Positions 13,301 through 26,859 of a stretch of 64,000 nucleotides of DNA are shown piece by piece. The notes under the pieces were generated by a model. It was not told where the DNA came from, searched no databases, and saw only the letters and a program-made list of their open reading frames with translations. A program made the position numbers and the translations under genes. Location of the stretch: NCBI GenBank assembly GCA_036583965.1, contig JAZBQD010000014.1:28439490-28503489 (forward strand), in the 5' to 3' direction. Position 1 is the first letter of the stretch. Each line of letters starts with the position of its first letter. Source of the stretch: Prunella strophiata (taxonomy: Eukaryota > Chordata > Aves > Passeriformes > Prunellidae).

Positions 13301-16300
13301 AAGGGACTTGATTGATTGACTTCTCAGGCAATGGGTGACCCTTTGCAGGTATCACAGAGATGCAGAGCCTTTCTTCAAAGAAACTACCTTCTTTGTCAGT
13401 TCAGATTACCCCATAATGGCATGTGCTTCATCTCTGCATATATCAAGACACAGTGAACTAGGATAACACAGGATTTTCCTTATTCTTGGTTTCACTGGCT
13501 GGAGAAAAGTTCCTTATTCATTTACTTAGAACAAGTGACAGAGCAGTCTGTGGAAAGTAACACAAAAATGCTGATCATTATCTGTAATTTTCCTGCGCTG
13601 TTTATCACTGTTTCATAGAAGTGGTTTCCTTTGTGAGACAATTTCATGCCTTGCTAATTTCTAACGTATCTTCTTGCATCTTCAGAGGTACAATTTTAGC
13701 AGAGATTTCTACAAAATCCTTCTCAGTTCCCAAATTTTAAAATATTCAATATACTTCAGTGTGAATGTCATTAGACTTTTGAATCTATCAATCTGCTGTG
13801 TTGCCTCTTAAATTTAATTTTCTAGAAATACTCAGTTCTCTATACCAATACATGATTGATGATACTTCTGCAGCCTGGCAGAATCCAATTACTTGGTGTA
13901 GCAAAACTTCACTTTTCTAGGGGGGTCACACTGAAAGCACATACTGACAGGAGTTTGGGGCACTTCCCCATTTCCTTCTCCTTGCACGTACTTAAGTGTT
14001 TCAGCATTCACTGAGCTGTGCTGAAACCCTCTCTCTATAAGAAAAATTCCTACTCCAACTTTCCCTACCCAAATCTGATACAGAAGACGTTACCATTATT
14101 CCTTTCATCCTCCTGCCAGGTTTATTTTTCAGTTCAGCCTGCATGTCTGTTGTCTGATGTTTCTGCATGTGTGCTTTGGAGTAAACAAGATTTGTTCATA
14201 TTTCTCCAGGATACCTGTAAAAAAAAAATCATTTGAAAAAGCTAATTGCACTTAGTCAGTCTAAAACACACCAGCTGTCTCATTTCACAGCTGGAGACAT
14301 GTCTGAGCCCCTTGCTCTGCTCACATGTCAAAGGCTGTTCCTAGTGAGCACCTCTGGAAAAGTGTATCTGTATGCTCAGATCTGATACTAGTCAAATTTC
14401 TTAGTAGTTCTGAATGATGGTGACTGAAAAGCTAGAACCTCATGAACCTAAATGTTCTTGTATCATGGGTAGTCCTGCCAGATGTGCCCTTAAATCCAAT
14501 AAGAGAATTTCTTTGTTCACAGATGAAAACACACCTGTGTAAATCCTCTCACACCTTTCTGCCTACCTGCCCACCTTGAACTTCTAAGTAGGAGGAATCA
14601 GGAGAGACACTGTGTTGGATTTACAGTAAATCTTGGCCATGCATATATGATGCAATTTTATGTCAAGCCAGACCGTAGCTGTATTATGTCACCCTCAGTA
14701 AAAAATGGACTGCCATATCGATAAGCTACTGCCTACCATGATGTCAGTCTGCACAATGCCATTGATTTGGCAGACTTTTAACCTCAAGAATTATAACCTC
14801 TTTCTGCTTGATCACTTTATTAAATCCAGATTGATCTTTCATCCAAAATGTCAAGGAGTCTGCCAGCAGCTTAGCAATTAATGAGAATAATGACCTGCTG
14901 TAAAACAAACAGCTGTGAATTAAAAGTACAGGTCATGTCTGCATTTGCCAACATGATAGTTTTTCGGTTTTTTGTTTTTTTTTCACCTGTTCTTAGTGCT
15001 CTTCTTTAAAAAAAGACACTAAAGATGGTCTGTTAATTGCATTTGAACTCAGGTTCCTTTTCAGTGCTCAGAATTTTTCTCGTAAATAGGGACAACTTAT
15101 GTTAAGACTGCTGTAGCAATTCTAGCCCTAAGATTTTTACTGCGTTCTTTGAAGATTTCTGCCCCTGCTGCTAGGATTGCTTGACTAATCATAGAGCAGT
15201 TACAGATCTGCTTAAATCATAGCTGGAAAAGCCATATCATTGCTAGGAAAGACCAGAGCTGATACCAGTTTACATTAATATGCCACAGATTTACAGCATC
15301 ATCTTCCCTAGAAGCTGACCCAGTCCTGTAAAGAGGGAGACAGATATTTAAATGGACAGATTGTCAGAACAGAAAATTATTTTAAGCTTTTTTAAGCTCG
15401 TCTACTAATGACTCAGAGCTTTAATTCCCAATGAATTAAACAGATAATCTGAGAGAGTTTTATACTGAAGCAGTTAAGGGCTAAATTCTTAAAAATACTC
15501 AAGTTATTTTGATGGTAGAACTTAAGCCCCTGAATCACTCAGACTTTGCAGTGGTGGACCCAAAACACTGTACTTGCATTAAAAATTTGATAAAACTCAG
15601 GCACTATATGTTAAAAATACTCAGTAAAAAAATGTGCGTTCTCTGAGTGAATGTACCGTTTCCACTTCACATTTATAATCAAAAGGATTTTAAAGGTTAA
15701 ACACTTTACATTTTTGGACAAACACAGAAGTGGAATTTTTAGCAAAATTTTACAGCACTTTTACTGTTCCTTTCGTGTTGACACAGGCCACAGGTCAGAT
15801 TTTATCTGCATAAAAGATAAGAAAGATCCCTATTACAGTACCAGAGAAAATGGGTGAAAGTATAATTTAAGTCAGAGGCAAAAATCTTGTTTAGTTTAGT
15901 GAAATCAGACTTTTCCTAGTGTGTTTAAGAATATATTAGTTCTTTGCAAAATAGTTCTTGCCCTTAGGATAAAATGCCAGAAAAATCTCCCACATACATG
16001 AGAAAAAAAAATCACTGTACTAGCATAAGCCTGTAAACACTACTGTAGGCTATTATTGCTTGAACAATGTGGGTTTATTAGCTTGCATTATTCAACATCT
16101 GAAACTGGTTGTTTCTCTTGTGTGTATTAATATCAAAGCCAAAACTAATATGTGTTAGATCCTATGGGGGAGTGCCTTGGAACTCCTTGCATACAAGCTG
16201 CAGCTTCTTGCTTGTTCTCCAAGAGGGGACATTAAAAGGCCTTTTTTGCCTGTTTTTGAAATGCTGGGCCTTTCCTGTGTTATCATCTCAGACCTTCCAG

Positions 16301-16454
16301 GTGGTGGCGCTGTCAGCATAACCCTTGGCTCCCAGCTCTTCTCCCCATCCCTCATTCCTGTTGCCTTGCACCTCTCTTGTGGTGCAGAGGACAAAAGCTG
16401 AGACTCTTTTAACACACAGCTTCTTGGTCAGTGCCTTCATACCAGTTCAGAAAG

Positions 16455-16685
16455 ATCACAGAAAAGTTTGGGTTGGGAGGGATCTTAAAAATCATCTGGT
16501 TCCATCCAGCCCTCCTGCCATGAGCAGTGACATCTTCTATTAGACCAAGTTTCTCAGAGCCTCATCCAGACTGGTCTCTCACAGGGAGACCTCTCAACTT
16601 CTCTGGGCAACCTGTTCCAGTGTCTCACCACCCTCATAAAGAATTTCTTCCTAGTAACATATCTAAGTTTGCCATCCCTAAGTCT
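16455..16685 (-). mobile_element. CR1 LINE 3' fragment, antisense
   Basis: This is the 3' end of a CR1 retrotransposon inserted in minus orientation, so its tail is at the left. The left part has the reverse complement of the CR1 terminus (ATCACAGAA, then GGTTGGGAGGGATCTT and a CATCTGGTTCCATCCAGCCC-like segment). The right part matches the inverse of the region encoding the ORF2 C-terminus (CTGGGCAACCTGTTCCAGTG near 16602, then AAGAATTTCTTCCTAGTAAC near 16639). The copy is 5'-truncated and diverged, and the right boundary is approximate. Overlapping short plus-strand frames are shadows. Confidence 0.9.
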
Positions 16686-19600
16686 AAGAAGGAAATTAGG
16701 AAGATGGTATTTTCTAGAGACCTAATGGTCAATAGCTGTTTTGGCTGTAGTGCTGGCCCACTTTAGCTTGTGTGCTGTCCCAGTTGTGAGATTTACAGGG
16801 GTTTGCGATCATCTTTGGATTTCAGATGGTGCTTTTCATGCTGCTTGTATCTGTTAAAATACTGTATGTTTTGTGCTCTGAGACATTTCCTGACTACTCA
16901 GTAGAAATATCTGATTAATTAGATATCATTAGGTTAAATATAGTTAAATACAGAAACACAGGTAATTGCTTCAAGGATGATGCTTGCATAAATAATTTTT
17001 TCCTGTTGTTTTTCCTTCTCCCTAGTTCAGCTGTTGAAATACAACCTGTTCTTTGTTTTGCCATGGAAAGACCCCATACAACAAGGAGACATAGCTAGAA
17101 ATCAATCATGCACAAATGTTGTCCAATGAAAGTGTGAGAAAATTAGGAAAATAGTTTTTTCACTACCTTTTTGAAATCTAGTAAAGGGTCCTGAGCCTGG
17201 TAAAGTTCAAGCTTGGCCATTTACCATAGAAATAGAACACTGGAAAAAAGGTACTTCTAGCAAGGAATTTCTGTAATTTCTCTTTGTATAGTGTAAACCT
17301 GCTTCTCCTGAATAGATAGGATTTTGGAGATGTCCAGTAGTAATTCATGTTTAATTTGTACCTTATTGCATGGAGCTTCAAATCCAGTTGGGTTTATCTG
17401 GTTGCATTTAAGTGGTGTCTGTGTTTCCTTTATCAACTCATAATTTTTTAATGCACATAAGCATGTTGAAAGGCATGCCAAAAGAAGTATCCACCTTTGG
17501 ATTGAAATGGTCCATTAATATGAAAGACCAAGATATATCAACATCGTTTGTATTCATGCACATGCTAAATAATTGTGTTTTCAGAGTGGGTATATTATGG
17601 CTTCCTGATTCTGAAATAATTACAAGCCTCAGCTATAGCTGAATTATTAGTTGCAGCAATTTAGCTCTGCCAGAAATGTGAATATATAGACTGTTAACAT
17701 GGTGTGGGGCAGCAGTGGTGAAGATATATCTGTGGCTGTGCTGATTATTCACCTTTCCAGACAGCAACATTCATCTTTTTGTCAGTATTTGCACCCATCT
17801 ACCTCTGTAAAACTGGGAAATACTATTAAAATCAGATACTTGTTTTCAGTATTTTTTAAATTGAAACCATTATATTATTTAGTTTTCTGAGATCTTGTGT
17901 GCCACACCTGTGCTCATACACCCTAGTGTCCTAATGCTTTCAGTGCTATTCGGTACTGTGCTTGGTAGGACTAAAATGTGCCAAAAGCAGTTTGTTTGAT
18001 TATTCTGATTATTTTGCTAACTATTTGGTTTCTTTGGCTTTTCTCAAAATGGTTAGCACTTACAGTACAAGTAACAAAAATAGGAATTCTGATAGACTTA
18101 AGTACTTCATTTGGAAACATTTGCAATTGACTCATTCATGCTCAATCTGCGCAGCAAATATTGCAGTCATCACCAAAAACTATGATGACATTACCTTTTG
18201 TTTTTTAAAGAAAAAAAAGTACATTTCCAAATAAAGATAAAAAACGTAAATGTAGAGAGGTTGTTTGGAAGTCACTTCTCACCGTGCCTTAAAAAAAATG
18301 AAGGCTATTGCTCCATCTTAAGCAAGGGACAGCAAAGAAAGACAACCACGTCCTTGCACTTTGTGTTCTCAGCTGCAGCATGGGGTCACCAAACCCACTA
18401 ACCTGTCAGAGAGCTAGCTTTGGCTACAGGGTTTTTGCTGCCCCAGCCAAACCTGAACACTGGCATGCTTCATTGCCTGGGCTGTACCATTGAGCATGTC
18501 CTCTACTGGCTTTTTACTTTCTGCAGAAAATATCTAAGTGTCTGATCATATAGGACAAGTCTTTTTTTTTTCTTTGTTTTTCCATAACTAAGCAGAATTT
18601 ATATTTTTATCCTCTTTACCACTGAATTTATTAACATTTCTCTGCATTAAAGTGAATAGATGTTCAGCTGTAGCTTTTACCCAGAGAATTTATGTTAATC
18701 ATCAGTGAATTACATGGTAGTGATTGAATTTATCAGTATGATGCCAGGACAGCATGTTTCATAGCTTTTTTTTCCTTTCACTTTTCTGTAATGAAGGATA
18801 AGAGGAATATCTGTAGGTGGCAATAGTACTGAAGCTGTAGCCATATGCTGTTTGGGGGTTTTAATGGATAGGTTACCATCAAGTTAATTTTCATGTTTTC
18901 CTTCTGCAAATCTGATTCAGTAAACTGCTTAACTGATGCTGTAGACTGGGGCAGTGTGGTCCTAGTGCAAATCTGAGTGCCAGGTTCTCACCCCACCAGC
19001 AGTGTCTACAGTAGGCAAAGTCATGAATGGCTTTCAAAATTTCAGTGCTTGTCTATGTAACTATTTATTTATTGATTTTGAACCACTGAGTGGAGACATG
19101 GATTTCTAATGACTGTGGCATTTGTGTCATTAGCATGATGTTAATATGCAGTACAAGAAGCTACAATAATAGTCACAAATTACAGATTTTTTTCAATTAA
19201 TTTGAAGGATAAAACTGTGGTGTGTACCCAAAATAAAAAACACCAACCATACAAAACCCAAGTTCTAGCCTGCACTTGCTTTTCTGAGATGAATTGATGG
19301 TGCTGATGGGTAACAGCAATATCTGGAGAGTGTAATGGTAGCTGTGCAGCTTTGAGGGCAGGTGGGGGAGAAGGGGTGCTGTGAGCAGGAGCAGCAGCAC
19401 GAGGCACCTTGCTGGGCTTAGCTGTTTGTGGGCTCACGTGCTGTGGGTTTCAGGTATGCTCAGGACAGACCTTAGGCATCCTATATATGGGCTGCTGAAA
19501 CATGGAATTGCTGGGAAATAGTCTTGGAGGTGCAGCTGGGTCCAAGGCTAATGGATTTGGAGCAGCATGCCAGGTGTTTACGTGGCATTCAGTGGGTTGC

Positions 19601-22600
19601 ACAATGCCTTTTGCAATTGTCTTCTTGAGTAGGAACACAGCTAAAGTGTCAGAAGTAGCTACTTCATTTGGTCATTGCACTATGATACACTGGATTTCCC
19701 ACTGCAGTGGATAAAGACCAGCCAGGATTACAGAAACATTGCAAACAACTGCAACAAATGATAAACAATTCTTAATTTGCAGTCTATAACAATTTTTCTT
19801 CTGCTTCATTATTACTTGGGTTATTGGCCCACTGAAAATTAAATAATAAATTAATAAATAATATTTTTTGGCACAAGTAGTTTGACTTAGATGAGGCAAT
19901 GCTAACTGAATAGAAAAACCTGAGTTCTATTTATGGTCTATTATCTGTGGTGGCATTTTTATTCCACAAAATGGGGAAATGATAAATCACTCAAAATTCT
20001 AGTTGCCACTAGATGAACTCTTTGTCGAGAATATTACTTTCTGGAGGAGTCTAATTTATGCATTCCTACTACTTTGCTGACTAGCAGTAGTTCAAAATAA
20101 AGAACATTTTGGCAGATATTTAATCATTACATTTGGTTGTGAATGCCCATTGCTCAGAGAAAATTGTCCCTGTAATTGTGCTACCATTTTAACTGGTATT
20201 TTAATTATGGCTTTTCTGCTTATCAGGGTAAATCCAGGGACCATTTGTTATGCACCTGAATCCACTGACTAAAATGTTGGAAAAATAACTCTCTTACATT
20301 TTACACAGAGTTTATGTGAAATAATGAAATAGTTCCAAGTGCCAAACTAACATGTGAAATCAAAGCAAATATTGTGAGTCAGCCTGTTGTGACTCTGGGA
20401 GCAGCAGGTGAGGTGCTCTGTGACCTACTTTGCTGTTCTATCTATTGGTATTAGTCATCCCAATAGCCAAACCCCAAAATTCCACATCTGTTGGTATTGT
20501 TACCCAGGTGATAGTAAAAGAAATTCCATTTCAAGCACATCTGTGATTTCTCATGCTGTGATTCACTATACCTGGCTAGACTTGTTGTTCTATAAGGTCA
20601 GCATGTTGTTGTCCTTGACATATTTCATCCCTGGTTTTTTAGTTATTTTTGTTCTGCAGCCTCAAATAGTCCAGGCCTTCAAGAAAACTTTCACGGTAGT
20701 GGAATTCAGTAGTCATGTAAGGAAAAATCTTGCAAAGACTAAGCCTGTAGGTCCTTTATTTAATTTTTGATCCTAGGTTATCTGAGCTACCTTGTACCAT
20801 AGACCTTCTTTCTTGGCAGACTTAGAGTTCAGCCTTTTGAAGGAACCACAGCAAAGGTTAAGAAAAATGAGCATCCAACACACATAAGAGGAATTTTATA
20901 ACAGTAGTGGGTGGAAATGAGGTTAAAAACCTTACTGTGAACCAAAGATCAGATACGAGTTTTTGTTTTCAGGGTTCAAACTCAGTTATGGAACTGTGAC
21001 CTCAGCTGTCCTTAATTACCTTGTTGAGGTAATAAAAAAAGGGAGAGTCTTAAAAATACGGCCTTTGCTGTCATTGCTGGGCAAGGAGTTACTGGGTTAC
21101 TTAGAAGTTGAGGCTGATGTTTCTGTGTGTATGTGCATGCTTCAGACCTGTGCTATTGTGTTTATGGGGTTTTTAATATGACTTAGGTGATGAAACAGTT
21201 TAAAATCTTGACTGAATTACACAGATTACTCATCTGCTGAGGAACCTGGGTGCCCTCCAACCCATGCAAATTGTGCTGCACAATGTAGATAAATGGTTTA
21301 CAGGCCAGCAGTAATGTTCTCAAAACTCATTGCACCTTCTCAGTTTTACAGCATGGGCTGATCATACAGAGGGTTCATAGGGGACATCTAAACATCTTTC
21401 AGCAAGTTACAGACTTCTGTGTTTGCTGTGCTGTCACATTCCAGCTCGTTGTCCTGCAGCTCTGAGAGAGATGGTTCTTCCTGGACTGTGGTGGGCACTG
21501 GGCCAGGACAAGCACATAGGAGGTGTTGCCTCAAGCTTTCTCCATGACAAGCATCTGTCTTTTGCTGTGGTCCAGGTCATCTAAGGGAAGGATCAGGAGA
21601 TTATGTTACAGCTGTTGGGAAGGATGGCACAGTTCCCTGGCAGAACTGTGACACTCAGCACCTCCCCATCTGATACATCCTGCAGCCCCCTGAGTGCTGG
21701 TGTGTGCCCTGTGCAGCCCCACTGCCACCCCAGAGCCGCCCGCCCTGCAGGGCAGCCAGCAGTCACCCTTGGTGCTGCTGCACACTCCATGCTGCCTGTG
21801 CCATGGGCTGCTGCCATGTCTCATGGCTCCTCTCAGCAGCCCATGGAGCTCAAAACAACCATGAGTGTGTACTTTGCTTTTTGCTCTGAGGAATGCAAGC
21901 ATAGAGCCACTGCTCGAGTTTTCCTTCTGTCTTCTCTTGCTCTTCCCATACTGCTGCTGCCTCCTCTGTGGTATTCCATGTCCTATCACTTTCTCCCCCC
22001 CATACTTCCAGATGATTGTACAAGACATGGATTAAAAATAGTCTTCCAGAGGAGAAACATGTTTGCAACAATGGAAGCTAATGTACACAAAAACCAATAG
22101 AATGATTTTCTGGTTCATGGTTTTAATGTTGTCTTTAGCTTTAAAGGGATTTGAGATTTTTGTGAGGTAAATGAGCTGTTGCAGGCTACACAGACATTTC
22201 AAGTTAAATAAAAAATTTAAGGCATAATACAGTCTTCATGCATACTCCTGTTGCTTGGGATTGGAAAGGTTGCTGAAGATTTCCTTTCCTGTTGCTATGC
22301 ATTTTATTTTCATTGTTGGGAAGCATAGATGAAGGTGAAGGTAGCAGCTATTTCAGGAGGCTGCCTGTGAAGCAGAAAAGTGTTTTCGATAGCTTTTTCC
22401 ATTCTTGTTCCCCCGTGCACAAAAGCAGATGCCAGGTACCACATGCTCCCCTATTTTGTCTGTCGGGTGCTTACGTAGGATTCATCTCTGCTTTTGTATA
22501 AAGGCTTCCAAGGAAGTCTCGGATGCTGAGCTGAGCTGGTTCCTCTGTCCCCATCCCTGTGTCCATTTTGTCAAAATGCACCTGGAGAAGCATCACCAAA

Positions 22601-24330
22601 TTGTATGTGCCCAGGTAGCTTTCTATGACAATGTCCTGTAATGTGAAAATGTTTGAAAAATATAGCAACAGTAGGGTGGAGCTACCTGTGGTGCACCTTT
22701 TTTTTTTCCTGAGATGAACTGGTGTAAAGCAGTTCTTGCTGGGCATATATCCAGGGTAGCTAGTGTTAGAAAGTAAGTCTGCAGGCAGATTTAAACAGAT
22801 AAAAACTGCTTAAAAATTTATCATAACTTATCAGTGGAGGCAACAATGTCTCTCAGCAGAGTTTTCACCCACTCCATGAGTGGAAAAATCAGGCTGTCCA
22901 CTCATGGACCTGCAGGTCAATTCCCTGAGTACATAGTAGGTGAGATCTGCCACCCCAGCCCCCTCATCTTCTGCTCTTGCTGGCAGAAAGATAAGATGTG
23001 TAACTCCAGAGCAAATGAAGCCATGTCAAATGAAAAATTTGCTGTCCCTTGCTTGGGATAAAAAGCACAGGGTTTTTTACCAGCACTGTAGCCAAAATGT
23101 GCACTATACACTGGTTTTAATTTTTTAGGCTTCCAGTGATTTATATACATTGAGAATAAATTTTCACAAATATAAGCAGATTGTTTACATTGAGTCTTTT
23201 CATCTCAGAGCAAATTAAAAATGTCACCTTTACACTACAGCATGCCAACAGCTGGGGTGGATTATTTCAGGCAAGCTTTTGTGTGTCTTGCAGTATCACC
23301 TACACAGCAGATTGCTTAGCTTTGTTCCCATGTTTAGCATCAGTTATAACTTTCTCATGCTTTAAGTTCCCTTTAAAACTGGCTGCTGCCACAAAATAAC
23401 CCCATTTCTGTTATTCTTGTAATAAATAAATGACATAGCATGGCCAAAACCGATCTGGGCTGACAAGAATTTCCATCAGTACACAGCTGAGGCATCAGCC
23501 TTCAGCAGAAGAGTCCAGTTAACAACACCTATTTTTCTTGCAATTTATTTCAAATTCAGCTGTCTCAGGCATCCATCCGTTGTCTTCCATCTTTTAGAGA
23601 AGTTGACAGAAATGAGATTAGTTGTAAATTGTCTGGGGAGTGAAATTCATTCTGTTCTGACAGTGCAAAAAGGCATGGTGATATACCTGGTGGTGGTATG
23701 CAGACCAGCACAGTGCTCAAGAGTTTCTGCTCCGAGGAGGGTATGACTGTGGATATGCTTAGCAGTATTGCTTAGCTGTATTTGTTTAGGTTATACTAAA
23801 GCACAACTGCCTCAAAGAATTTATATATAAAATAAAAAATATCCTTCAGGCTTTATTTGAAAGATCCATGTATGTTTCAAATCTTTCAAGTAAATCACAA
23901 AATCCAAGTGTGTAGAAAAATTGAGGTTGAATAAAAGGTTTCAGCAGGAGGTAGGCCTTTCGAACTCCCTGTTTATCGTGTTAGTACTGGGACCATGTCT
24001 GGTGGGGTTTTTCTCTGTTGTTTTGCTAGTGCCTCACCCTCTGATACTCTCCAGATCTCTCTTAAGGAAAGACAGATTAAAAATGAAGTGAAAAGACCAA
24101 GTAGATTATCCTGGAAACGTTAAGTTTTAACAAATGGTACTTGTACTATAGCCCTGAGTGATGGATAATTTAGTAAAATGTCAGTGTGCCTTTGAAATAA
24201 CCTTATGGAAGAGCCATTGGCCATAAATGAAGTCAATGACCTGTATATGCGTATTCCTGAATTCTCGAAAGTAGTTTCCGTGTTCTACCCGTGTGCCACA
24301 TGATCTGAGAAGCTCATGAGATTCTTCAGT
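16686..24330. other. Intergenic non-coding stretch
   Basis: No gene was recognised. A slightly GC-richer patch at about 21640-21850 gives two overlapping open frames on opposite strands (165 codons plus at 21603-22100, 140 codons minus at 21606-22028). Neither has a recognised domain, and overlapping frames in one GC-rich patch are a common by-product of stop-poor sequence. A 120-codon frame at 20408-20770 begins with GTG rather than ATG and has no recognisable features. Confidence 0.55.
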
Positions 24331-24645
24331 GCATAAGTGTCTGAGGGAAGGATGGAGCCAGACTCTTCTAGGTGTGCCAAACAACAGGACAAGAGGCAAT
24401 GGGCAGAAACTGATGCACAGGAAATCCCACCTGAACATGAGGAGGAGCTTCTTCACTATGCATGTGACTGAGCACTGAAACAAGCTGCCCAGAGAGGCTG
24501 TGGAGTCTCCTTCCATGGAGCTATTCAGAAGTCATTTCAATACAATCATGAGTAATGTGCTCTAGCAGACCCTGATTGAACAGGGAGGATGGACTGGATG
24601 ACTTCCAGTGGTCCCAACCAATCTTACCCATTCTGTAATTCAATG
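24331..24645 (+). mobile_element. CR1 LINE 3' fragment, sense
   Basis: This is a 5'-truncated CR1 copy in plus orientation. Recognisable CR1 3' segments are a GGATGGAGCCAGACTCTTCT-like stretch near 24350, an ACAGGACAAGAGGCAATGGG-like stretch near 24385, AAGCTGCCCAGAGAGGCTGT near 24482, a GGATGGACTGGATGACTTCC-like stretch near 24587, and the degraded terminus TTCTGTAATTC near 24631-24641. It differs from the copy at 4951-5572 in its 3' region, so it probably belongs to another CR1 subfamily. Frames across it are broken and it is inactive. Confidence 0.9.
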
Positions 24646-26327
24646 CTTGCATAAATACATTGGCATTTGGTGTCTTTGCAAATCTACATGAAATTTGAAG
24701 TCCAAGAAATTAGTCCTGAGTATCCATGGCAGCAGGTATCTCACCTATGTGGTAAGTTCAGCTACTTCAGAGACTGATGCTGACCAGTACTGACAGCATG
24801 ATCTAAAAGGTCTAACTGAATTGTGATGTGTCAGGGGTAGAAATCCCCATTGGTCAAAGCAGTGGCACTATATGCTGATCAAATCTTAGATAATCAAAAT
24901 CAATTTAATTACTGTTAAATTTGAATCAGGAAGGTAACATACATACAGAAACCTAGAGACATATTTCTGAAATTTCTTACAGGGAATAAACTGTTGTCAT
25001 GCGTATAAACCTTAGGAAGATTTTCTGCACTTATTCAATTAAATCCTACGAAATGGAATTAGGGAAAGCCAGCTAGAACAAATTATGTATTTCTTCCCTC
25101 CTCCTGAGACACTGTTCTGTTAGAAGTGCTCCTGCTAGCTTGCAGCCCAGTTAGTAATATGAAAACATAGCAGCTGTGCAGTCTTAAAACTGCAAGGCTT
25201 CATATTCCTGATTCAATAACTGGTGCTATTGCATATTCTTTATTTTGCATGTAGCTATCTATATAGGTATTGATATGTTTATGTGCACAGATGTAATTTA
25301 TGTATATAAATTCTAGCTTGATACACACAAGTAAGTGTAACTGAGAGCTCCATATGTAGCATTCAGAGGTGTCCAAGTGCCACAGAACTTGCAGTGAAAA
25401 GCATTTCAAATTTACTAGTGACTGAAAACAGGATTTTAATGCACATCTGCAGCAGGACTGTGGTAAACTAGAGACACCAATGCTGTGACTGCTTTGAATG
25501 GTTCTGCAGAGCATGAGAAACACTTGCTCATTCCAGTTACCACTGTTTTTTCCTTGCTTTAATACCTGCCCACGATGTATAGAATTAAAACCCATTGGCT
25601 GTACCAGAAGTAATTTGAAAGGGTCCTTAGTTGTTGAAAATTGATAATGTTCACAAAAATCTAAAGCTTTATCACAACTCCATGATATTTTAAAAATATT
25701 TTGCAAGAATTGATTACTAAAAATCAGCTCAAAAACCTCTTGAATCAACCTGTAACAAGCAGAACGCATCCAATTACTTTTTTTCTTTTTGGGGATAGAA
25801 ATATACCAAGATTGGTGCATCCTTTCTCAAAGAAACTCTTTGCTTTCTTCCCACTGCCCTGTTTTACTGTCCATCCAACAGAGTACCCAGCCAATCAACA
25901 GCTCAGCCTCTTGGAAGACTGGAGTCAGGGCTGCATGATGTCGATATTCCCCCTGCCCACCGTGCAGTGCCACATGTAAACTGCTTGCTCTACCTATGAA
26001 ATGCTGTAAGCACTGGGGAGGCATAAATTAATAATGTGTGTTTATACATATGCATGTCTGCAGAATACCTAGTGAACAAAGAGAAGGGAGCTTGAGCAGT
26101 ATATTTTTAATCTCAAAGTTTTCTGTCTAGAGTTATTCTCCTTTCTGAGTTTGCAGGGCAATATGAGGATGTTGATGATAGGCATGAAGGGATTTGTTTG
26201 CTGAAGTGTCATTCACAACTGCTGAGGAGTACTGGGAAGCTAGGAGAGTGAGAGATGCTCATGTGCATGTATTTGCCAACACAATGTTTGTATGTGTGCA
26301 GGTCTAGAAGTTACAAAAGGAAACAAA
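24646..26327. other. Non-coding stretch with one long unexplained ORF
   Basis: No gene was recognised with confidence. The block includes a 206-codon ATG-initiated minus-strand open frame (25200-25820), the longest frame in the window outside the CpG island. Its translation has many Cys, Ile, Ser and Lys residues and no motif I recognise, and no promoter or poly(A) context was evident. I treat it as probably fortuitous and discuss it in the findings. Confidence 0.5.
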
Positions 26328-26450
26328 ATCACAGAATGTTCTGAGTTGGAAGGGATCCACAAGGCTCATCTAGTCCAGCTTTTAAGTGGATGGCCCATAT
26401 GGGGATGGCACCTGTGACCTTGTCATTATTACCAGCACACTCTGACAACA
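26328..26450 (-). mobile_element. Degenerate tRNA-Ile-type SINE (TguSINE1-like), minus orientation
   Basis: The left half (ATCACAGAATG, then GAGTTGGAAGGGATCCACAA and the start of a CATCTAGTCCAG-like segment) is the reverse complement of a CR1-like tail. The right half (about 26391-26448) resembles the reverse complement of a tRNA-Ile, as in TGGCCCATATGGGGAT, ACCTTGTCATTATTA and GCACACTCTGACA. A tRNA-Ile head joined to a CR1-derived tail is the structure known for the songbird SINE TguSINE1, which would be mobilised in trans by CR1. The element therefore reads right to left. The expected B-box region is mutated and the 5' part of the tRNA head fades out after about 26450, so it is unlikely to be transcribed by RNA polymerase III. 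No clear target-site duplication was seen. Confidence 0.75.
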
Positions 26451-26859
26451 GGGTCAGGAGGGTTATGTCAAGAAGTTCTGGGGGAATCAAAAAAAGGTTT
26501 GTCACAATGCAAACAAGCTGCAGCTAGTTCAGCTCTGTGCATGCAAAGAGGATGTAAAAAGCTATCTGTAAATACAGAACACACCTTGTGGGGAGAAACC
26601 TGCTGATGTAGGGTCAGTTAATCTCTTCTGGGTTTAAATTGCTGTATGATTTTGATAGACTGGCTGAAGATGTCATGCTGAGAGTTAGTGAACATTTGTT
26701 TGTTTTTATTCTCATCTTAAGAAGATGATTCACTTCAAGCTATTTAAATGCTTAGGGACATTGTTTAACTTTTTAGTGTTTATGTGCTGCTGTCCCCATT
26801 CACTACAGAGGAATACAAGAATTCCCTGCTGATTTAGTTGAACTTATCTACTTCTTTTC

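Larger units (their letters stand above)
5573..16454. other. Intergenic non-coding stretch
   Basis: No gene was recognised in this AT-rich block. It holds two simple repeats annotated separately (GTTT-rich tract at about 7615-7706, tetranucleotide tract at 10320-10339). Open frames reach at most 108 codons and have no recognisable motif. Part of the block (about 14630-14960) has scattered AT-rich homeodomain-like cores and is raised as a candidate regulatory element in the findings. Otherwise I see nothing specific. Confidence 0.6.
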
